DNA of 64,000 nucleotides, taken from positions 1 to 64,000 of the forward strand of contig NZ_JARJNR010000005.1 in assembly GCF_030143255.1 (NCBI RefSeq). Direction: 5' to 3'. The stretch is from Frigidibacter sp. SD6-1. GTDB lineage: Bacteria > Pseudomonadota > Alphaproteobacteria > Rhodobacterales > Rhodobacteraceae. The notes under the pieces were generated by a model. That model searched no databases and was not told the origin of the DNA. It worked only from the letters and a program-made list of their open reading frames with translations. A program made the position numbers and the translations under genes. Below, one piece after another: positions 1-8,198 of this stretch. Each line of letters opens with the position of its first letter. The first letter of the stretch is position 1.

Positions 1-93
1 GCACCCGTCCAGACAGATCGCCACGGCGGGGACCTTCGGCCAGGGATAGGCGCGGTCATTCGCCATAACAGGCCCGCGGTTCTGCATGTTCAT
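1..93 (-). CDS. phnA: phosphonoacetate hydrolase, N-terminal fragment
   Basis: Only the first 31 codons are in the window; the gene runs off the left edge. The start ATG is at 93, with in-frame ATGs at 87 and 66. The visible protein ends in VPAVAICLDGC, which resembles the first beta strand and metal-binding Asp of the nucleotide pyrophosphatase/phosphodiesterase-type phosphonoacetate hydrolases. Those enzymes split phosphonoacetate into acetate and phosphate. It follows phnE2 on the same strand after 66 bases, so it is probably the last visible gene of the phosphonate operon. The family call rests on a short fragment plus context; another member of the alkaline-phosphatase superfamily is possible. 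Confidence 0.6.
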   Translation of the reverse strand, partial: MNMQNRGPVMANDRAYPWPKVPAVAICLDGC

Positions 94-159
94 TCTCAGT
101 CCTTCCTTGTTCGGTCCGGCCGCTGCCGGAACCGCATGACAGTCAACCGGGATCGCCGG

Positions 160-1005
160 TCATTTCGCCCTGTTCACCCGCGCCCGGACCCAGCCCGAGA
201 AGACCTCGGCGATCAGAACCATCGCGATGATCGACAGGATGATCGCGGAGACCTTGGTGTTTTCCAGCTGCTGGATGTTGCGCTTGAGATACCAGCCCAT
301 GCCGCCGCCGCCGAAGAAGCCCACGACCGTGGCCGCGCGGAAGGCGACGTCCCAGGTGTAGATCGCGATGCCGGTGAAGGCGACGCGAACCTGCGGCACC
401 ACCGCCCAGACAAACACCTGAAGATCACTGGCGCCGGCCGACCGCATCGCCTCGACCGGGCCCATGTCGACCGCCTCGATCTCGTCTGCAAAAAGCTTTC
501 CGGCAAACCCGATGCAGAACATCGTCAGCGCGCTTACCCCGGCCAGCATACCGAACCCGAGGATGGAGACGAAGAGGATGGTCCAGATCGTCTCATGGAT
601 TGCACGGCTGGAGATGACGCCGAGACGCCCGAGCGGAAAAAGGATGCGGCGGCTTGGCGTGACGTTCCACGCAGAAAACCAGGCCAACGGAATGGCGCAG
701 ACGACGCCGATGAAACCGCCGAGGAACGACATCTGCAACGTGTCGAGGATCGCCCCCAGATAGCCCGCATTGGCGACATAGGCGATTTCAGGCGGGTAGT
801 AACGGTCGGACACGACCCGCCACACCCCCGAGAAGGTGCCGAGAAGCCGCGAGAGATCGACATTCAGGAAGTGGAGCGAGTAGCCGAGGAAGACGAGGAC
901 GGCCAGAAGCGTGGCATGGCGTGTGGCGGCACCCGTCGCACCGTAGCGCGACCAGGTTTGCCCGCTATCGGGCGCCGGTCCGGGATTGGTTTCTGTCATG
1001 GTCAT
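160..1005 (-). CDS. phnE: phosphonate ABC transporter permease PhnE (second copy)
   Basis: Inner-membrane permease of a phosphonate importer, 281 aa. Several hydrophobic segments surround the EAA-type loop (VEAMRSAGASDLQVF, about residues 165-180). It has the same architecture as the neighbouring permease, and such systems usually carry two PhnE proteins forming a heterodimer. I chose ATG 1005 because GAGGAG lies 6-11 bases upstream; a longer reading starting inside the upstream gene is not supported by homologous sequence. It begins 11 bases after the stop of the first phnE. The last residues (WVRARVNRAK) are a basic cytoplasmic tail. The substrate specificity between phosphonate, phosphite and organophosphate esters cannot be read from the permease. 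Confidence 0.9.
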   Translation of the reverse strand: MTMTETNPGPAPDSGQTWSRYGATGAATRHATLLAVLVFLGYSLHFLNVDLSRLLGTFSGVWRVVSDRYYPPEIAYVANAGYLGAILDTLQMSFLGGFIGVVCAIPLAWFSAWNVTPSRRILFPLGRLGVISSRAIHETIWTILFVSILGFGMLAGVSALTMFCIGFAGKLFADEIEAVDMGPVEAMRSAGASDLQVFVWAVVPQVRVAFTGIAIYTWDVAFRAATVVGFFGGGGMGWYLKRNIQQLENTKVSAIILSIIAMVLIAEVFSGWVRARVNRAK

Positions 1006-1016
1006 TCCCTTGCTCC

Positions 1017-1838
1017 TCAGATCACGGCCTTGCGCAGGAAGTGCGACAGGACCTCGCCGAGAACGATCAGCAGGAGGATGGCAAGGATCACCATCGTCAC
1101 GCCGCCGTAGTTGAAGCTGTTCATCTGCCGGAAGAAGGTCAGGCCCAGCCCGCCCGCGCCCACCAGCCCCATCACGGCCGAACGGCGGATGTTGATGTCC
1201 CATTCGAAGATCACCGTGGCCAGCACCACGGGATAGATCTGCGGCAGGATGCCGTAATACATCACCTGGAAGTCGTTGCCGCCGACCGCGCGGATCGCCT
1301 CGACCGGCTTCTTGTCGATGTTCTCGATGGCCTCGGCCGTGATCTTGGAGATGAAGCCGACCGACCGCATCGCGATGGCAAGTATACCGGGCAGGGCGCC
1401 AAGGCCGACGGCGCTGACGAAGATCAGCGCCCAGATGATCTCATGGACCGAGCGGCTGAGCACCATCAAGAAGCGGCCGGCCGGATAGAAGAAAAAGCGG
1501 TTCGGCGTCACGTTCGCGGCGCCGAACCAGGCCACCGGGAGGGAGAAGAAGCAGCCGAGGACCGTACCGACGCAGGCGACCATGAAGGTCTCGATCGTCG
1601 GGATGACAAGCTCGGGCAGAAGGCTGAAATCGAGCGCGAGGAAGCGGCCAAGGGAACCGAGGACACCATTCGCGCCGCCGATCCGGCTCCAGTCTGTGTC
1701 CTGGATGATGGTGCCGTGAAAGCACCAGGCGAGGAAGGCGAACACCACCGCCCAGATCGCCGCCATCTTCAGGTGGCGCTGACGCACGAGCGCGCGCTGG
1801 CCTTCGACCCGGCCAATGTCGATGTCGAGGCTGGCCAT
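1017..1838 (-). CDS. phnE: phosphonate ABC transporter permease PhnE (first copy)
   Basis: First of two PhnE permeases, 273 aa. A cytoplasmic N-terminus of about 35 residues is followed by a membrane segment at about 30-50 and further segments around the EAA loop (PVEAIRAVGGNDFQVM). The start ATG 1838 lies one base after the phnC stop codon (TGA-C-ATG), so translation is probably coupled to phnC. An upstream in-frame start inside phnC would add about 44 residues of unrelated sequence and was rejected. With phnC and phnD it should form the complete importer; the two permeases are related but clearly different in sequence, as usual for a PhnE1/PhnE2 pair. Confidence 0.9.
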   Translation of the reverse strand: MASLDIDIGRVEGQRALVRQRHLKMAAIWAVVFAFLAWCFHGTIIQDTDWSRIGGANGVLGSLGRFLALDFSLLPELVIPTIETFMVACVGTVLGCFFSLPVAWFGAANVTPNRFFFYPAGRFLMVLSRSVHEIIWALIFVSAVGLGALPGILAIAMRSVGFISKITAEAIENIDKKPVEAIRAVGGNDFQVMYYGILPQIYPVVLATVIFEWDINIRRSAVMGLVGAGGLGLTFFRQMNSFNYGGVTMVILAILLLIVLGEVLSHFLRKAVI

Positions 1839-1839
1839 G

Positions 1840-2592
1840 TCAGAGGACCTCCATCGCATAGATTTCCTCAAGGTCGCGGTCACGCAGGGTGCCCGTCTCG
1901 CCGTCGAATTTCTTGTAGCCGTCCTGAAGGCCGATGATCCGGTTGCAGGATTCCTTGGCAAGCTGGACATCGTGGATGTTGCACAGCGCGGGCACCCGCA
2001 ATTCGCTTGCGATTTCGCGGATCAGCCCCATCACTTCGCGTGAGATCTTGGGGTCGAGCGCCGAGGTCGGTTCATCCAGAAGCAGGAGCTTCGGCTGCTG
2101 CATCAGCGCGCGGGCGATGCCGACACGCTGGCGCTGGCCGCCCGACAATTCATCGGCGCGCTTGTTCACATGGTCCGACAGGCCGACCCGGTCGAGAAGC
2201 GCCAGCGCGCGGCTGATGTCGGACTGCGGGAAGGCGCGGAAGAGGCTGCGGAGGTTACCGGTATAGCCGAGGCGGCCCGAGAGGACATTGTCCATCACCG
2301 ACATGCGGTTGATCAGGTTGAATTCCTGAAAGATCATGCCGACGTTCCGGCGCAATTGCCGCAGCGCGGTTCCCTTCAGCGCCAGCACATCCTGACCGAA
2401 GAGCTCGATCGATCCGGAAGTCGGTTCCACAAGCCGGTTGATGCAGCGGATCAGCGTGGACTTGCCCGCGCCGCTCGGCCCGATGATCGCCATGAAGTCG
2501 CTGTCCTCGACATCGAAGCTGATGCCTTTGAGGATCTCGGGCTGGTTGTCCGCATAGCGGATGCGAAGATCGCGGACCTTCAGGACCGTCAT
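1840..2592 (-). CDS. phnC: phosphonate ABC transporter ATP-binding protein PhnC
   Basis: ATPase subunit of the phosphonate importer, 250 aa, the usual PhnC length. The Walker A motif GPSGAGKST is at about residues 38-46, the Q-loop IFQEFNLI at about 88-95, the ABC signature LSGGQRQRVGIARAL at about 148-162, Walker B LLLLDEPTSALDP just after it, and the switch histidine in NIHDVQLA. The Q-loop sequence QEFNLI and the switch form are typical of PhnC. Its start is preceded by AAGGGGAGGA. It sits 64 bases downstream of phnD, behind a strong hairpin (2611-2636) that may reduce phnC expression relative to the binding protein. Confidence 0.93.
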   Translation of the reverse strand: MTVLKVRDLRIRYADNQPEILKGISFDVEDSDFMAIIGPSGAGKSTLIRCINRLVEPTSGSIELFGQDVLALKGTALRQLRRNVGMIFQEFNLINRMSVMDNVLSGRLGYTGNLRSLFRAFPQSDISRALALLDRVGLSDHVNKRADELSGGQRQRVGIARALMQQPKLLLLDEPTSALDPKISREVMGLIREIASELRVPALCNIHDVQLAKESCNRIIGLQDGYKKFDGETGTLRDRDLEEIYAMEVL

Positions 2593-2610
2593 GTTGCATT
2601 CCTCCCCTTG

Positions 2611-2636
2611 CCTGCCCCCGAACCCTCGGGGGCAGG
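2611..2636 (-). promoter_or_regulatory. intercistronic hairpin between phnD and phnC
   Basis: A perfect 11-bp inverted repeat (CCTGCCCCCGA / TCGGGGGCAGG) with a 4-base loop lies in the 64-base gap between phnD and phnC. There is no T-run after it on the minus strand and the phnC ribosome-binding site follows directly, so it is more likely an mRNA-stabilising or partial-attenuation element that raises phnD over phnC than a terminator. A comparable hairpin lies between oppA and oppB (59756-59779). Confidence 0.7.
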
Positions 2637-2656
2637 TGTTGTCATCGGTCCGGTCG

Positions 2657-3553
2657 TTACTTCCCGTCCAGTTTGCGGATCACATCGTAATCGGCATCGG
2701 TCATGGCGACGAACTTCAATGCGTTCACGTTTTCCAGATACTGGCGGCCTTCCTCGGTCTGGTCGAGTGTCAGGAAGGCGCTCTTGATCTTCTCCTGAAG
2801 TTCGGGGCAGAGGCTCGTGGACAGCGCGAAGGGATCAAGCGGCACCAGCGGCGAGGTCCAGAGAACCTGGTAGTCCTCCACTTTCGCCAGCCCGCGGTCG
2901 ATGACATTGTCCAGCCGGTGTGTCGCGACGAAGGCGCTATCCACCTGCTTTTCTATGACTGCCACGGCGGAAAGGTCATGGCCGCCGGTATAGACGACGC
3001 GGGAGAAGTATCCTTCCAGTTCCCCCCCGCCGATCTCGTCGACGAACAGCACGCGCGGCAGAAGGTTGCCCGAGGTGCTGGCCGGGTCGGTCAGGCCAAC
3101 AACGGTTCCCTTGAGGTCGGGAATGCCGCCATAGCCGGTATCGGCGCGGGCGACCAGAACCGCCTGATAGCCGGGGCCTTCGACCTGGAAATGCCCCTTC
3201 TTCTTGGCATAGGTCGCAAAGACCTCGATCGTCGGCTCCTTTTCATGCGCGATGACGTAGGATTCCGGCCCGAACATGCCGATATCGACCCAGCCGCTCA
3301 GCATCGCCTCGATCACCGAGGCATAGGATGTGGGCAGGTAGAATTCGACATTCTTGCCGGTCGTCGCCTGAAGCTGATGGACAAGCGGCTGGTAGAGCGA
3401 CAGTTCCTGCGTCGTCTCTTCGGTCGGGATCATCGAGAAGCGCAGCGCCTCGGGGTCCTTGCAGTCCTGCGCGGCGGCCGGGCCGGCGGCCGCGAGCGCG
3501 GCAACAAGGGCATAGCAGATGCCGGAACAGGTGGTCTTGAGTTTGTTGATCAT
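2657..3553 (-). CDS. phnD: phosphonate ABC transporter substrate-binding protein PhnD
   Basis: Periplasmic binding protein, 298 aa. The signal peptide covers about residues 1-28, with a hydrophobic core (ICYALVAALAAAG) and an Ala-X-Ala cleavage site at AAAQ. The mature part reads like PhnD: LRFSMIPTEET near the N-terminus, VDIGMFGPESYV and GLTDPASTSGNLLPR in the ligand-binding lobes. I chose ATG 3553, preceded by GGAGGAGACG. A much longer reading frame in this region is only a frame that also runs under the upstream gene. Serines and the aspartate of the STSGN loop are consistent with binding the phosphonate group. First transporter gene after the alcohol dehydrogenase, 80 bases downstream of it. 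Confidence 0.93.
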   Translation of the reverse strand: MINKLKTTCSGICYALVAALAAAGPAAAQDCKDPEALRFSMIPTEETTQELSLYQPLVHQLQATTGKNVEFYLPTSYASVIEAMLSGWVDIGMFGPESYVIAHEKEPTIEVFATYAKKKGHFQVEGPGYQAVLVARADTGYGGIPDLKGTVVGLTDPASTSGNLLPRVLFVDEIGGGELEGYFSRVVYTGGHDLSAVAVIEKQVDSAFVATHRLDNVIDRGLAKVEDYQVLWTSPLVPLDPFALSTSLCPELQEKIKSAFLTLDQTEEGRQYLENVNALKFVAMTDADYDVIRKLDGK

Positions 3554-3633
3554 CGTCTCCTCCACTGGTTTGCATTCGCGGATTCCGGCCGGTTGGCCTG
3601 CACCGTTCTCGTTATTGTCTGTGTGTTTCATGT

Positions 3634-4743
3634 TCATGTCGCCAGCGCGTCCTGCGTCGCCATGAAGCGGTCGAGCGTGCCGATGAAATTCCGCCCGCGT
3701 TCGCCCGCGAAAGCGTCGCGGATGATGCCGGGCCAGCGATGGGCCGGAATGCCGTGATCGTGAAAGCGGGTACCGACCCCGACCGCGTTCAGGAAGCGGT
3801 CCAGATCGTCTGCCCCCCGGCCGAGGTCCTCGCCGAAAATCTCTTTCAGCGCCTCTTCGCGGAAGCCGCCCAGCCCGATCACCGACCGCAGCACCGAGGG
3901 CAAGGTAAAGGAACAGGCGATGCCGTGCTGCACCCCCCAGCCCAGCGTGATCGGGTAGGAAATGTTGTGGGCGATCGCGGTCTTGGTGTTGGAAAATGCC
4001 ATCCCGGCCATCAGCGAGGCTTCGGCCATCGACGCCCTGAGGTCGAGGTTCTGCAAGTCGCCCAGAAGGCTGGGCAGGTCGCGCAGGATCCGCTTGGCGG
4101 ATGCGACGGCGAAGCGGGCCGAGATGGGATTGGCGTTCACGTTCCAGATGCTTTCCAGCGCGTGGGACAGCGTGTCGAGGCCGGTCGAAAGCGTCAGCCC
4201 GTAAGGCTTGCCCAGCATCAGCGCCGGATCGACGATGGCCGCTTCGGGATACAAATCTCTGTGCGCCAGCGAGAACTTCTTCCCCCGCGCCTCGTCCCAG
4301 ACCGTGGCCCAGCACGTCACCTCGCTGCCGGTGCCGGCGGTTGTCGGCACCGCAATGATCGGCGTGTTGACGAAGGCATCGGCGCCCTGTCCGGTTTCCA
4401 GGTAGCGGGCGACGTTTGAAAAGCTGCCCCCTGCCGCGGCAAAGACCTTGGCGGAATCTATGACCGACCCGCCGCCAAGTGCCACGATCACGTCGGGCTG
4501 GGTTTCCAGCTCGGCGAAGCGTACGCATTGCGGCAGCAGATGCTTATAGTCAGGATTGGGTGCGACGTCGTCCACGATCAGCGCGGCGGGTCCGCTCCGT
4601 TCGGCAATGGACGCTGAAAGCTCGGCGAAGTAGGGCTCGGGATAGGTGACAATTGCGTAGCGGCGCCCCTTGATCTGATCGGCGAGGCTGTCCATGGCAC
4701 CGGCACCGAAACGGACCTGCACCGGGTTGTTATAGGCCCACAT
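3634..4743 (-). CDS. phosphonate-associated iron-containing alcohol dehydrogenase
   Basis: Group III (iron-dependent) alcohol dehydrogenase, 369 aa. The N-terminal dinucleotide-binding part has ALGGGSVIDSAK at about 93-104, and the metal domain has PTTAGTGSEVT at about 133-143 and histidines in LSHALESIW and AIAHNISYP. This is the branch found beside phosphonate transporters and phosphonoacetaldehyde or phosphonoacetate enzymes. Its likely job is oxidation or reduction of a hydroxy- or keto-phosphonate intermediate in the cytoplasm, which is inference from context. First gene of the minus-strand phosphonate operon, with a 106-base divergent promoter region to the LysR gene. The ATG at 4743 has only a weak ribosome-binding site (CAGGGGGCAGCC). 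Confidence 0.85.
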   Translation of the reverse strand: MWAYNNPVQVRFGAGAMDSLADQIKGRRYAIVTYPEPYFAELSASIAERSGPAALIVDDVAPNPDYKHLLPQCVRFAELETQPDVIVALGGGSVIDSAKVFAAAGGSFSNVARYLETGQGADAFVNTPIIAVPTTAGTGSEVTCWATVWDEARGKKFSLAHRDLYPEAAIVDPALMLGKPYGLTLSTGLDTLSHALESIWNVNANPISARFAVASAKRILRDLPSLLGDLQNLDLRASMAEASLMAGMAFSNTKTAIAHNISYPITLGWGVQHGIACSFTLPSVLRSVIGLGGFREEALKEIFGEDLGRGADDLDRFLNAVGVGTRFHDHGIPAHRWPGIIRDAFAGERGRNFIGTLDRFMATQDALAT

Positions 4744-4849
4744 TGGCTGCCCCCTGAAATCTGGTATCCGAAGTTCCTTGGAAGAACTCTGGTGTTTCTT
4801 GTGAAATTCAACAAATATATAGTTTGTATGTCATTGATCGGAATTATCT
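4744..4849. promoter_or_regulatory. divergent promoter/operator of the phosphonate operon and its LysR gene
   Basis: This 106-base intergenic region is visibly AT-rich against its surroundings. An interrupted dyad ACAAA-N7-TTTGT at 4811-4827 is a good candidate LysR-type site. LysR regulators normally bind such divergent spacers and activate the neighbouring operon with an inducer. No unambiguous -35/-10 pair was identified. Confidence 0.55.
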
Positions 4850-5728
4850 ATGATTGGAACGCAGATCCGATCCTTCCACGCCGTCGCCCTGCACGGTGGC
4901 TACACGGCCGCGGCAAAGGCGGAGAACGTCAGCCAGCCCACGCTGTCGGCGCAGGTCAAGGACCTCGAGGAGCGATATGGCCTCGAACTCTTTCACCGTG
5001 TCGGGCGGGGGGTCAAACTGTCCCTCGCGGGGCAGGAGCTTTTCGCGCTGACCAGCAAGCTTCAGCACCAGATGGACGAAATCGACGCGCTGCTCAGCGC
5101 CTTTGTCGGGCTGCAGAAGGGAAGCCTGCGGATCGCGGCCGTCGGCCCCTTCCATGCCACCGACCTGATCGCCGCCTTCAAGACCCGCTATCCGATGGTC
5201 GACGTGTCGGTCGCCTTCGGCAACTCCCAGCTCAGCTTCGAACGCCTCATTGCCTATGAGGCGGATGTGGGACTGATCGCCGAGGTCAACGACGACCCGC
5301 GCGTCACCACTCTTCCCTATCGGCAACACGAGGTCGTGGTCTTCGTCAACGAAACCCACCCGTTCTACCATCGCGAAAGCATTTCGTTGACGGAGCTGGC
5401 AGGACAGCGCGTCATCCGGCGGGAAAAGGGGTCGACCACCCGCATGGCGGTCGAGAAGGTTCTGCTTGAACGCGGGATCGAGATCGATGTCGTGCTTGAC
5501 ATCGGCAGCCGCGAGGGCGTTTGGAAAGCAGTGGAGCAGGGGCTGGGTATGGGTTTCGTCGCGGATTTCGAATACATCCCGCATCCCAGGATGAAAGTGG
5601 TCCATATTGATGACGCCACGATCCGCACCAGGTATTTCATTGCCTTTCTGAGCGAGAGAAAGGATGCGCGCCTGATAAAGGCATTCTCAGAGATTTCGCT
5701 TGGCACCTTGCAGCAGGGCACGCGCTAG
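4850..5728 (+). CDS. LysR-family regulator of the phosphonate operon
   Basis: Transcriptional regulator, 292 aa, normal LysR length. The winged helix-turn-helix covers residues 1-60 (SFHAVALHGGYTAAAKAENV, QPTLSAQVKDLE, YGLELFHRVGRG), followed by a linker helix and a two-lobed effector domain (LRIAAVGPFHATDLIAAF from about 90). It is divergent from the alcohol dehydrogenase-phnDCEE operon, the usual position for a LysR activator of an uptake/catabolic operon. The natural inducer, probably a phosphonate intermediate, is not deducible. The start codon at 4850 directly precedes MIGTQIRSFHAVALHGG, so there is no room for a longer N-terminus of family type. Confidence 0.88.
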   Translation: MIGTQIRSFHAVALHGGYTAAAKAENVSQPTLSAQVKDLEERYGLELFHRVGRGVKLSLAGQELFALTSKLQHQMDEIDALLSAFVGLQKGSLRIAAVGPFHATDLIAAFKTRYPMVDVSVAFGNSQLSFERLIAYEADVGLIAEVNDDPRVTTLPYRQHEVVVFVNETHPFYHRESISLTELAGQRVIRREKGSTTRMAVEKVLLERGIEIDVVLDIGSREGVWKAVEQGLGMGFVADFEYIPHPRMKVVHIDDATIRTRYFIAFLSERKDARLIKAFSEISLGTLQQGTR

Positions 5729-5849
5729 CCGCGTTTCGGGATCCGTTCCTTGCGACTTCCACTTCCTGACGTTTGCTCGCCATCTTGGCCTGAGAAGATG
5801 TGGAACTCGTATCGCCGACGCGATTGTCACAGCAAGTGGGTGTTTCGTC

Positions 5850-6866
5850 TTACCGCTTCAATAGCCTCGCGAGTCCGTCCGCGAACGGCGCCCGCACGAT
5901 GCCCCGTTCGGTGATGATGCCGGTTATCAGACGCGCCGGGGTGACATCGAAGGCGGGGTTGAAGACCGGCGCATTTTCCGGAGCGCTCCGTGTGTTGCCA
6001 ATCTCGACAACCTCCGCTGCGGACCGTTCCTCAATCTCGATATCGTCGCCGGTTTGCGTCGACAGGTCGATGGTTGAGGTGGGGGCCGCGACGTAGAAGG
6101 GCACGCCGTTATCCGCCGCGGCGAGGGCAAGGTTGTAAGTGCCGATCTTGTTCGCGGTATCGCCGTTGGCCGCCACCCGGTCGCACCCGACCACCACCAT
6201 GTCCACCTTGCGGGTCCGCATCACATGCGCCGAGGCGCCATCGACGACGATCGCATGCGGCACGCCGTATTGCATCAGTTCGAAGGAAGAAAGTTTGGAC
6301 CCTTGCAGCCTTGGCCTTGTCTCGTCGAGATAGGCGAAAGTCCTGCGCCCGCTCTCATGCGCGGTGCGGATGATGCCAAGCGCGGTGCCCAGGCCGACAG
6401 TGGCGAGCGAGCCGGTATTGCAATGGTGATAGAAGGTGACCTCGCCTTCGGGAACCACCGTCATCGCATGGCGCGAAATGGCGCGGTTGACCTCGATATC
6501 CTCCGCCTCGATGGCCCGCGCCTCGGCCAGAAGTCTGTCGGCCATATTGGGCGCGGTTGCGGCTGCGGCCCAGACAGTCTTCATCCGGTCGAGTGCCCAG
6601 AAGAGGTTCACAGCCGTCGGGCGGGAGGCGCGCAGGACCCTGTCCGACACGGCAAGATCGAGACCCTTCAGGGCCGCCGTCACCATGCCGAAAGCGGCGG
6701 CCACACCGATGGCGGGTGCGCCGCGAACGGTCATATCCTCGATCGCCGCGGCAATCTCTGCGGGTGTGGCATGGTCGAGATAACGGATCTCGGTCGGCAA
6801 CGCCTTCTGGTCGATCAGGCGCAGGCAGGCATCATCGTCGATCCACTCGATGGCGCGAAAGCTCAT
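5850..6866 (-). CDS. mtnA: S-methyl-5-thioribose-1-phosphate isomerase (MtnA family)
   Basis: Converts 5-methylthioribose-1-phosphate to 5-methylthioribulose-1-phosphate; the family can also take 5-deoxyribose-1-phosphate. Length 338 aa, usual for the family. Diagnostic motifs: TVRGAPAIGVAAAFG at 46-60, HHCNTGSLAT with the catalytic Cys at 149, DETRPRLQG at 181-189, VVGCDRVAANGDTANKIGTY with the catalytic Asp at 229. Both catalytic residues are present. It is the last gene of a three-gene minus-strand operon (phosphorylase, deaminase, mtnA), six bases after the deaminase stop. No mtnB, mtnC/mtnD or mtnK gene of the classical methionine salvage pathway is nearby; instead a RuBisCO-like protein lies 3.3 kb away. 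Confidence 0.9.
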   Translation of the reverse strand: MSFRAIEWIDDDACLRLIDQKALPTEIRYLDHATPAEIAAAIEDMTVRGAPAIGVAAAFGMVTAALKGLDLAVSDRVLRASRPTAVNLFWALDRMKTVWAAAATAPNMADRLLAEARAIEAEDIEVNRAISRHAMTVVPEGEVTFYHHCNTGSLATVGLGTALGIIRTAHESGRRTFAYLDETRPRLQGSKLSSFELMQYGVPHAIVVDGASAHVMRTRKVDMVVVGCDRVAANGDTANKIGTYNLALAAADNGVPFYVAAPTSTIDLSTQTGDDIEIEERSAAEVVEIGNTRSAPENAPVFNPAFDVTPARLITGIITERGIVRAPFADGLARLLKR

Positions 6867-6872
6867 GGTTTC

Positions 6873-8198
6873 TCAGGCTTTCTCTTTTATCTTCTCCGCA
6901 AACCGGCGGGTTTCAGCGATCTCAGCCGCGATATCGGTGCAAAGCCGGTGATTGCGCACGACCGGTCTGCCCCGCGCAATGACGTCACGCACGTCGTTTC
7001 GCCCCGCCGAGTAGGCCAGCGCCGAATAGGGGTCGAAGACCGGCACCATATGCGGGGCGTCAAGGCTGATCACCGCAATGTCGGCGCGTTTGCCAGTTTC
7101 CAGCGACCCGGTCTCGGACCCGAGCCGCAAGGCCCTCGCCCCGCCGCACGTGGCCATTTCGACGAGCCTTCGCGCAGGCAGCGCCGCCGGATTGCCGGTG
7201 GCGAGCGCCTGCAGGAAACCGGCAAGCCGCATCGCCTTCCAAAGATCGAGGTCATTGCCGCTCGATGCGCCGTCCGTGCCCAGCGACAGGGGAATGCCCG
7301 CGCGGATCATGTCGGCAACCCGCGCCGTGCCCGAGGCGAGCTTGGCGTTCGACAGGGGGTTGTGGCTGATGGCCGCGCCGGTCGCGGCGATCCGCGCGAT
7401 CTCTGCATCGTCGAGATGCACGCCGTGCGCGATGAGCGGCGCGTGCTCCAGAAGGCCAGCCCGGTCGAAGACGCCGATCGGGCGGGCGCCATCGTGCTGG
7501 CTGGCCACCAGCGCCATTTCAGAGGGGCTTTCAGCGCCGTGGATATGGATGGGGCAGCCGTGACGGTCGGCCAGCGCCACCACTTCCGCCAGCTTGCCCG
7601 CATCGAGCGTGTAACAGGAATGCGGCATCGCCATAAGCTGGAGGTCGGGCGCGTCCCTATGACGGGCCAGGAAGTCGTCCGCCGCCTTTAGTCGCTTCGG
7701 CCAGGGCAGGCCGTCGATCCCGTCGAAGCCGATGAAGACCGGCCCGGTGGTCAGCGACAGGCCGATCCGCCTTGCCGCCGCAATTGTCGCGTCGGGGTGC
7801 CAGTACATGTCAGTGAAATGGGTGATGCCGCCAAGCGCCATCTCGGCCGCGCCGATCGTCGCGCCCAGCTCGACGGTTTCAGGCGTGATGAAAGCCGCCT
7901 CGGCAGCCCAGACCCGTTGCAGGAACCCGTCGAGGTCGCGGTCGTCGGCCAGCCCTCGGAACAGGGTCATCGCGGCGTGGCAATGGGTGTTGATCAGGCC
8001 GGGCATGACGATCGTGCCCTGCGCGTCGATCTCGGTCGCCGCCGATGCCCCGGCGGCTTCGACCGATGGTCCCACGGCGACGATCCGGCCATCGGTGACC
8101 GCGATGGCGCCGTCGGGATGGTCGGAGAATGTGGCGTCCATGGTCAGCACATGGCCGCCGCGAATGATCAGGTCGGCCTTTTCGGGAAATCCGGTCAT
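6873..8198 (-). CDS. mtaD: 5'-methylthioadenosine/S-adenosylhomocysteine deaminase family amidohydrolase
   Basis: Zinc amidohydrolase of the MTA/SAH/5'-deoxyadenosine deaminase group, 441 aa. Metal-binding motif NTHCHAAMTLFRGLADD at about 65-80, then HIHGAESPSE, the metal histidine in LIAHGVHLDD, SHNPLSNAKLASG and LGTDGASSGNDLD carrying the metal aspartate. C-terminal composite beta domain ends in VVRNHRL. In vivo it should remove the 6-amino group of a 5'-modified adenosine, giving the inosine analogue for the adjacent phosphorylase. ATG 8198 overlaps the phosphorylase stop codon (ATGA), so the two are translationally coupled. 8-oxoguanine or other purine deaminase activity is possible; the order of genes favours nucleoside deamination. 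Confidence 0.85.
   Translation of the reverse strand: MTGFPEKADLIIRGGHVLTMDATFSDHPDGAIAVTDGRIVAVGPSVEAAGASAATEIDAQGTIVMPGLINTHCHAAMTLFRGLADDRDLDGFLQRVWAAEAAFITPETVELGATIGAAEMALGGITHFTDMYWHPDATIAAARRIGLSLTTGPVFIGFDGIDGLPWPKRLKAADDFLARHRDAPDLQLMAMPHSCYTLDAGKLAEVVALADRHGCPIHIHGAESPSEMALVASQHDGARPIGVFDRAGLLEHAPLIAHGVHLDDAEIARIAATGAAISHNPLSNAKLASGTARVADMIRAGIPLSLGTDGASSGNDLDLWKAMRLAGFLQALATGNPAALPARRLVEMATCGGARALRLGSETGSLETGKRADIAVISLDAPHMVPVFDPYSALAYSAGRNDVRDVIARGRPVVRNHRLCTDIAAEIAETRRFAEKIKEKA

Noticed and set aside
136-1110. Long plus-strand open frames opposite the phn genes and throughout the window (up to 750 codons opposite the AfuB gene)
   Set aside because: They mirror codon-position GC bias of real genes on the other strand, are Arg/Asp/His/Gly-rich and have no family motifs.
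2657-4528. A 623-codon frame that joins phnD to sequence upstream
   Set aside because: Only the part from ATG 3553 is PhnD with a proper signal peptide; the rest is an out-of-frame reading of the iron dehydrogenase gene.
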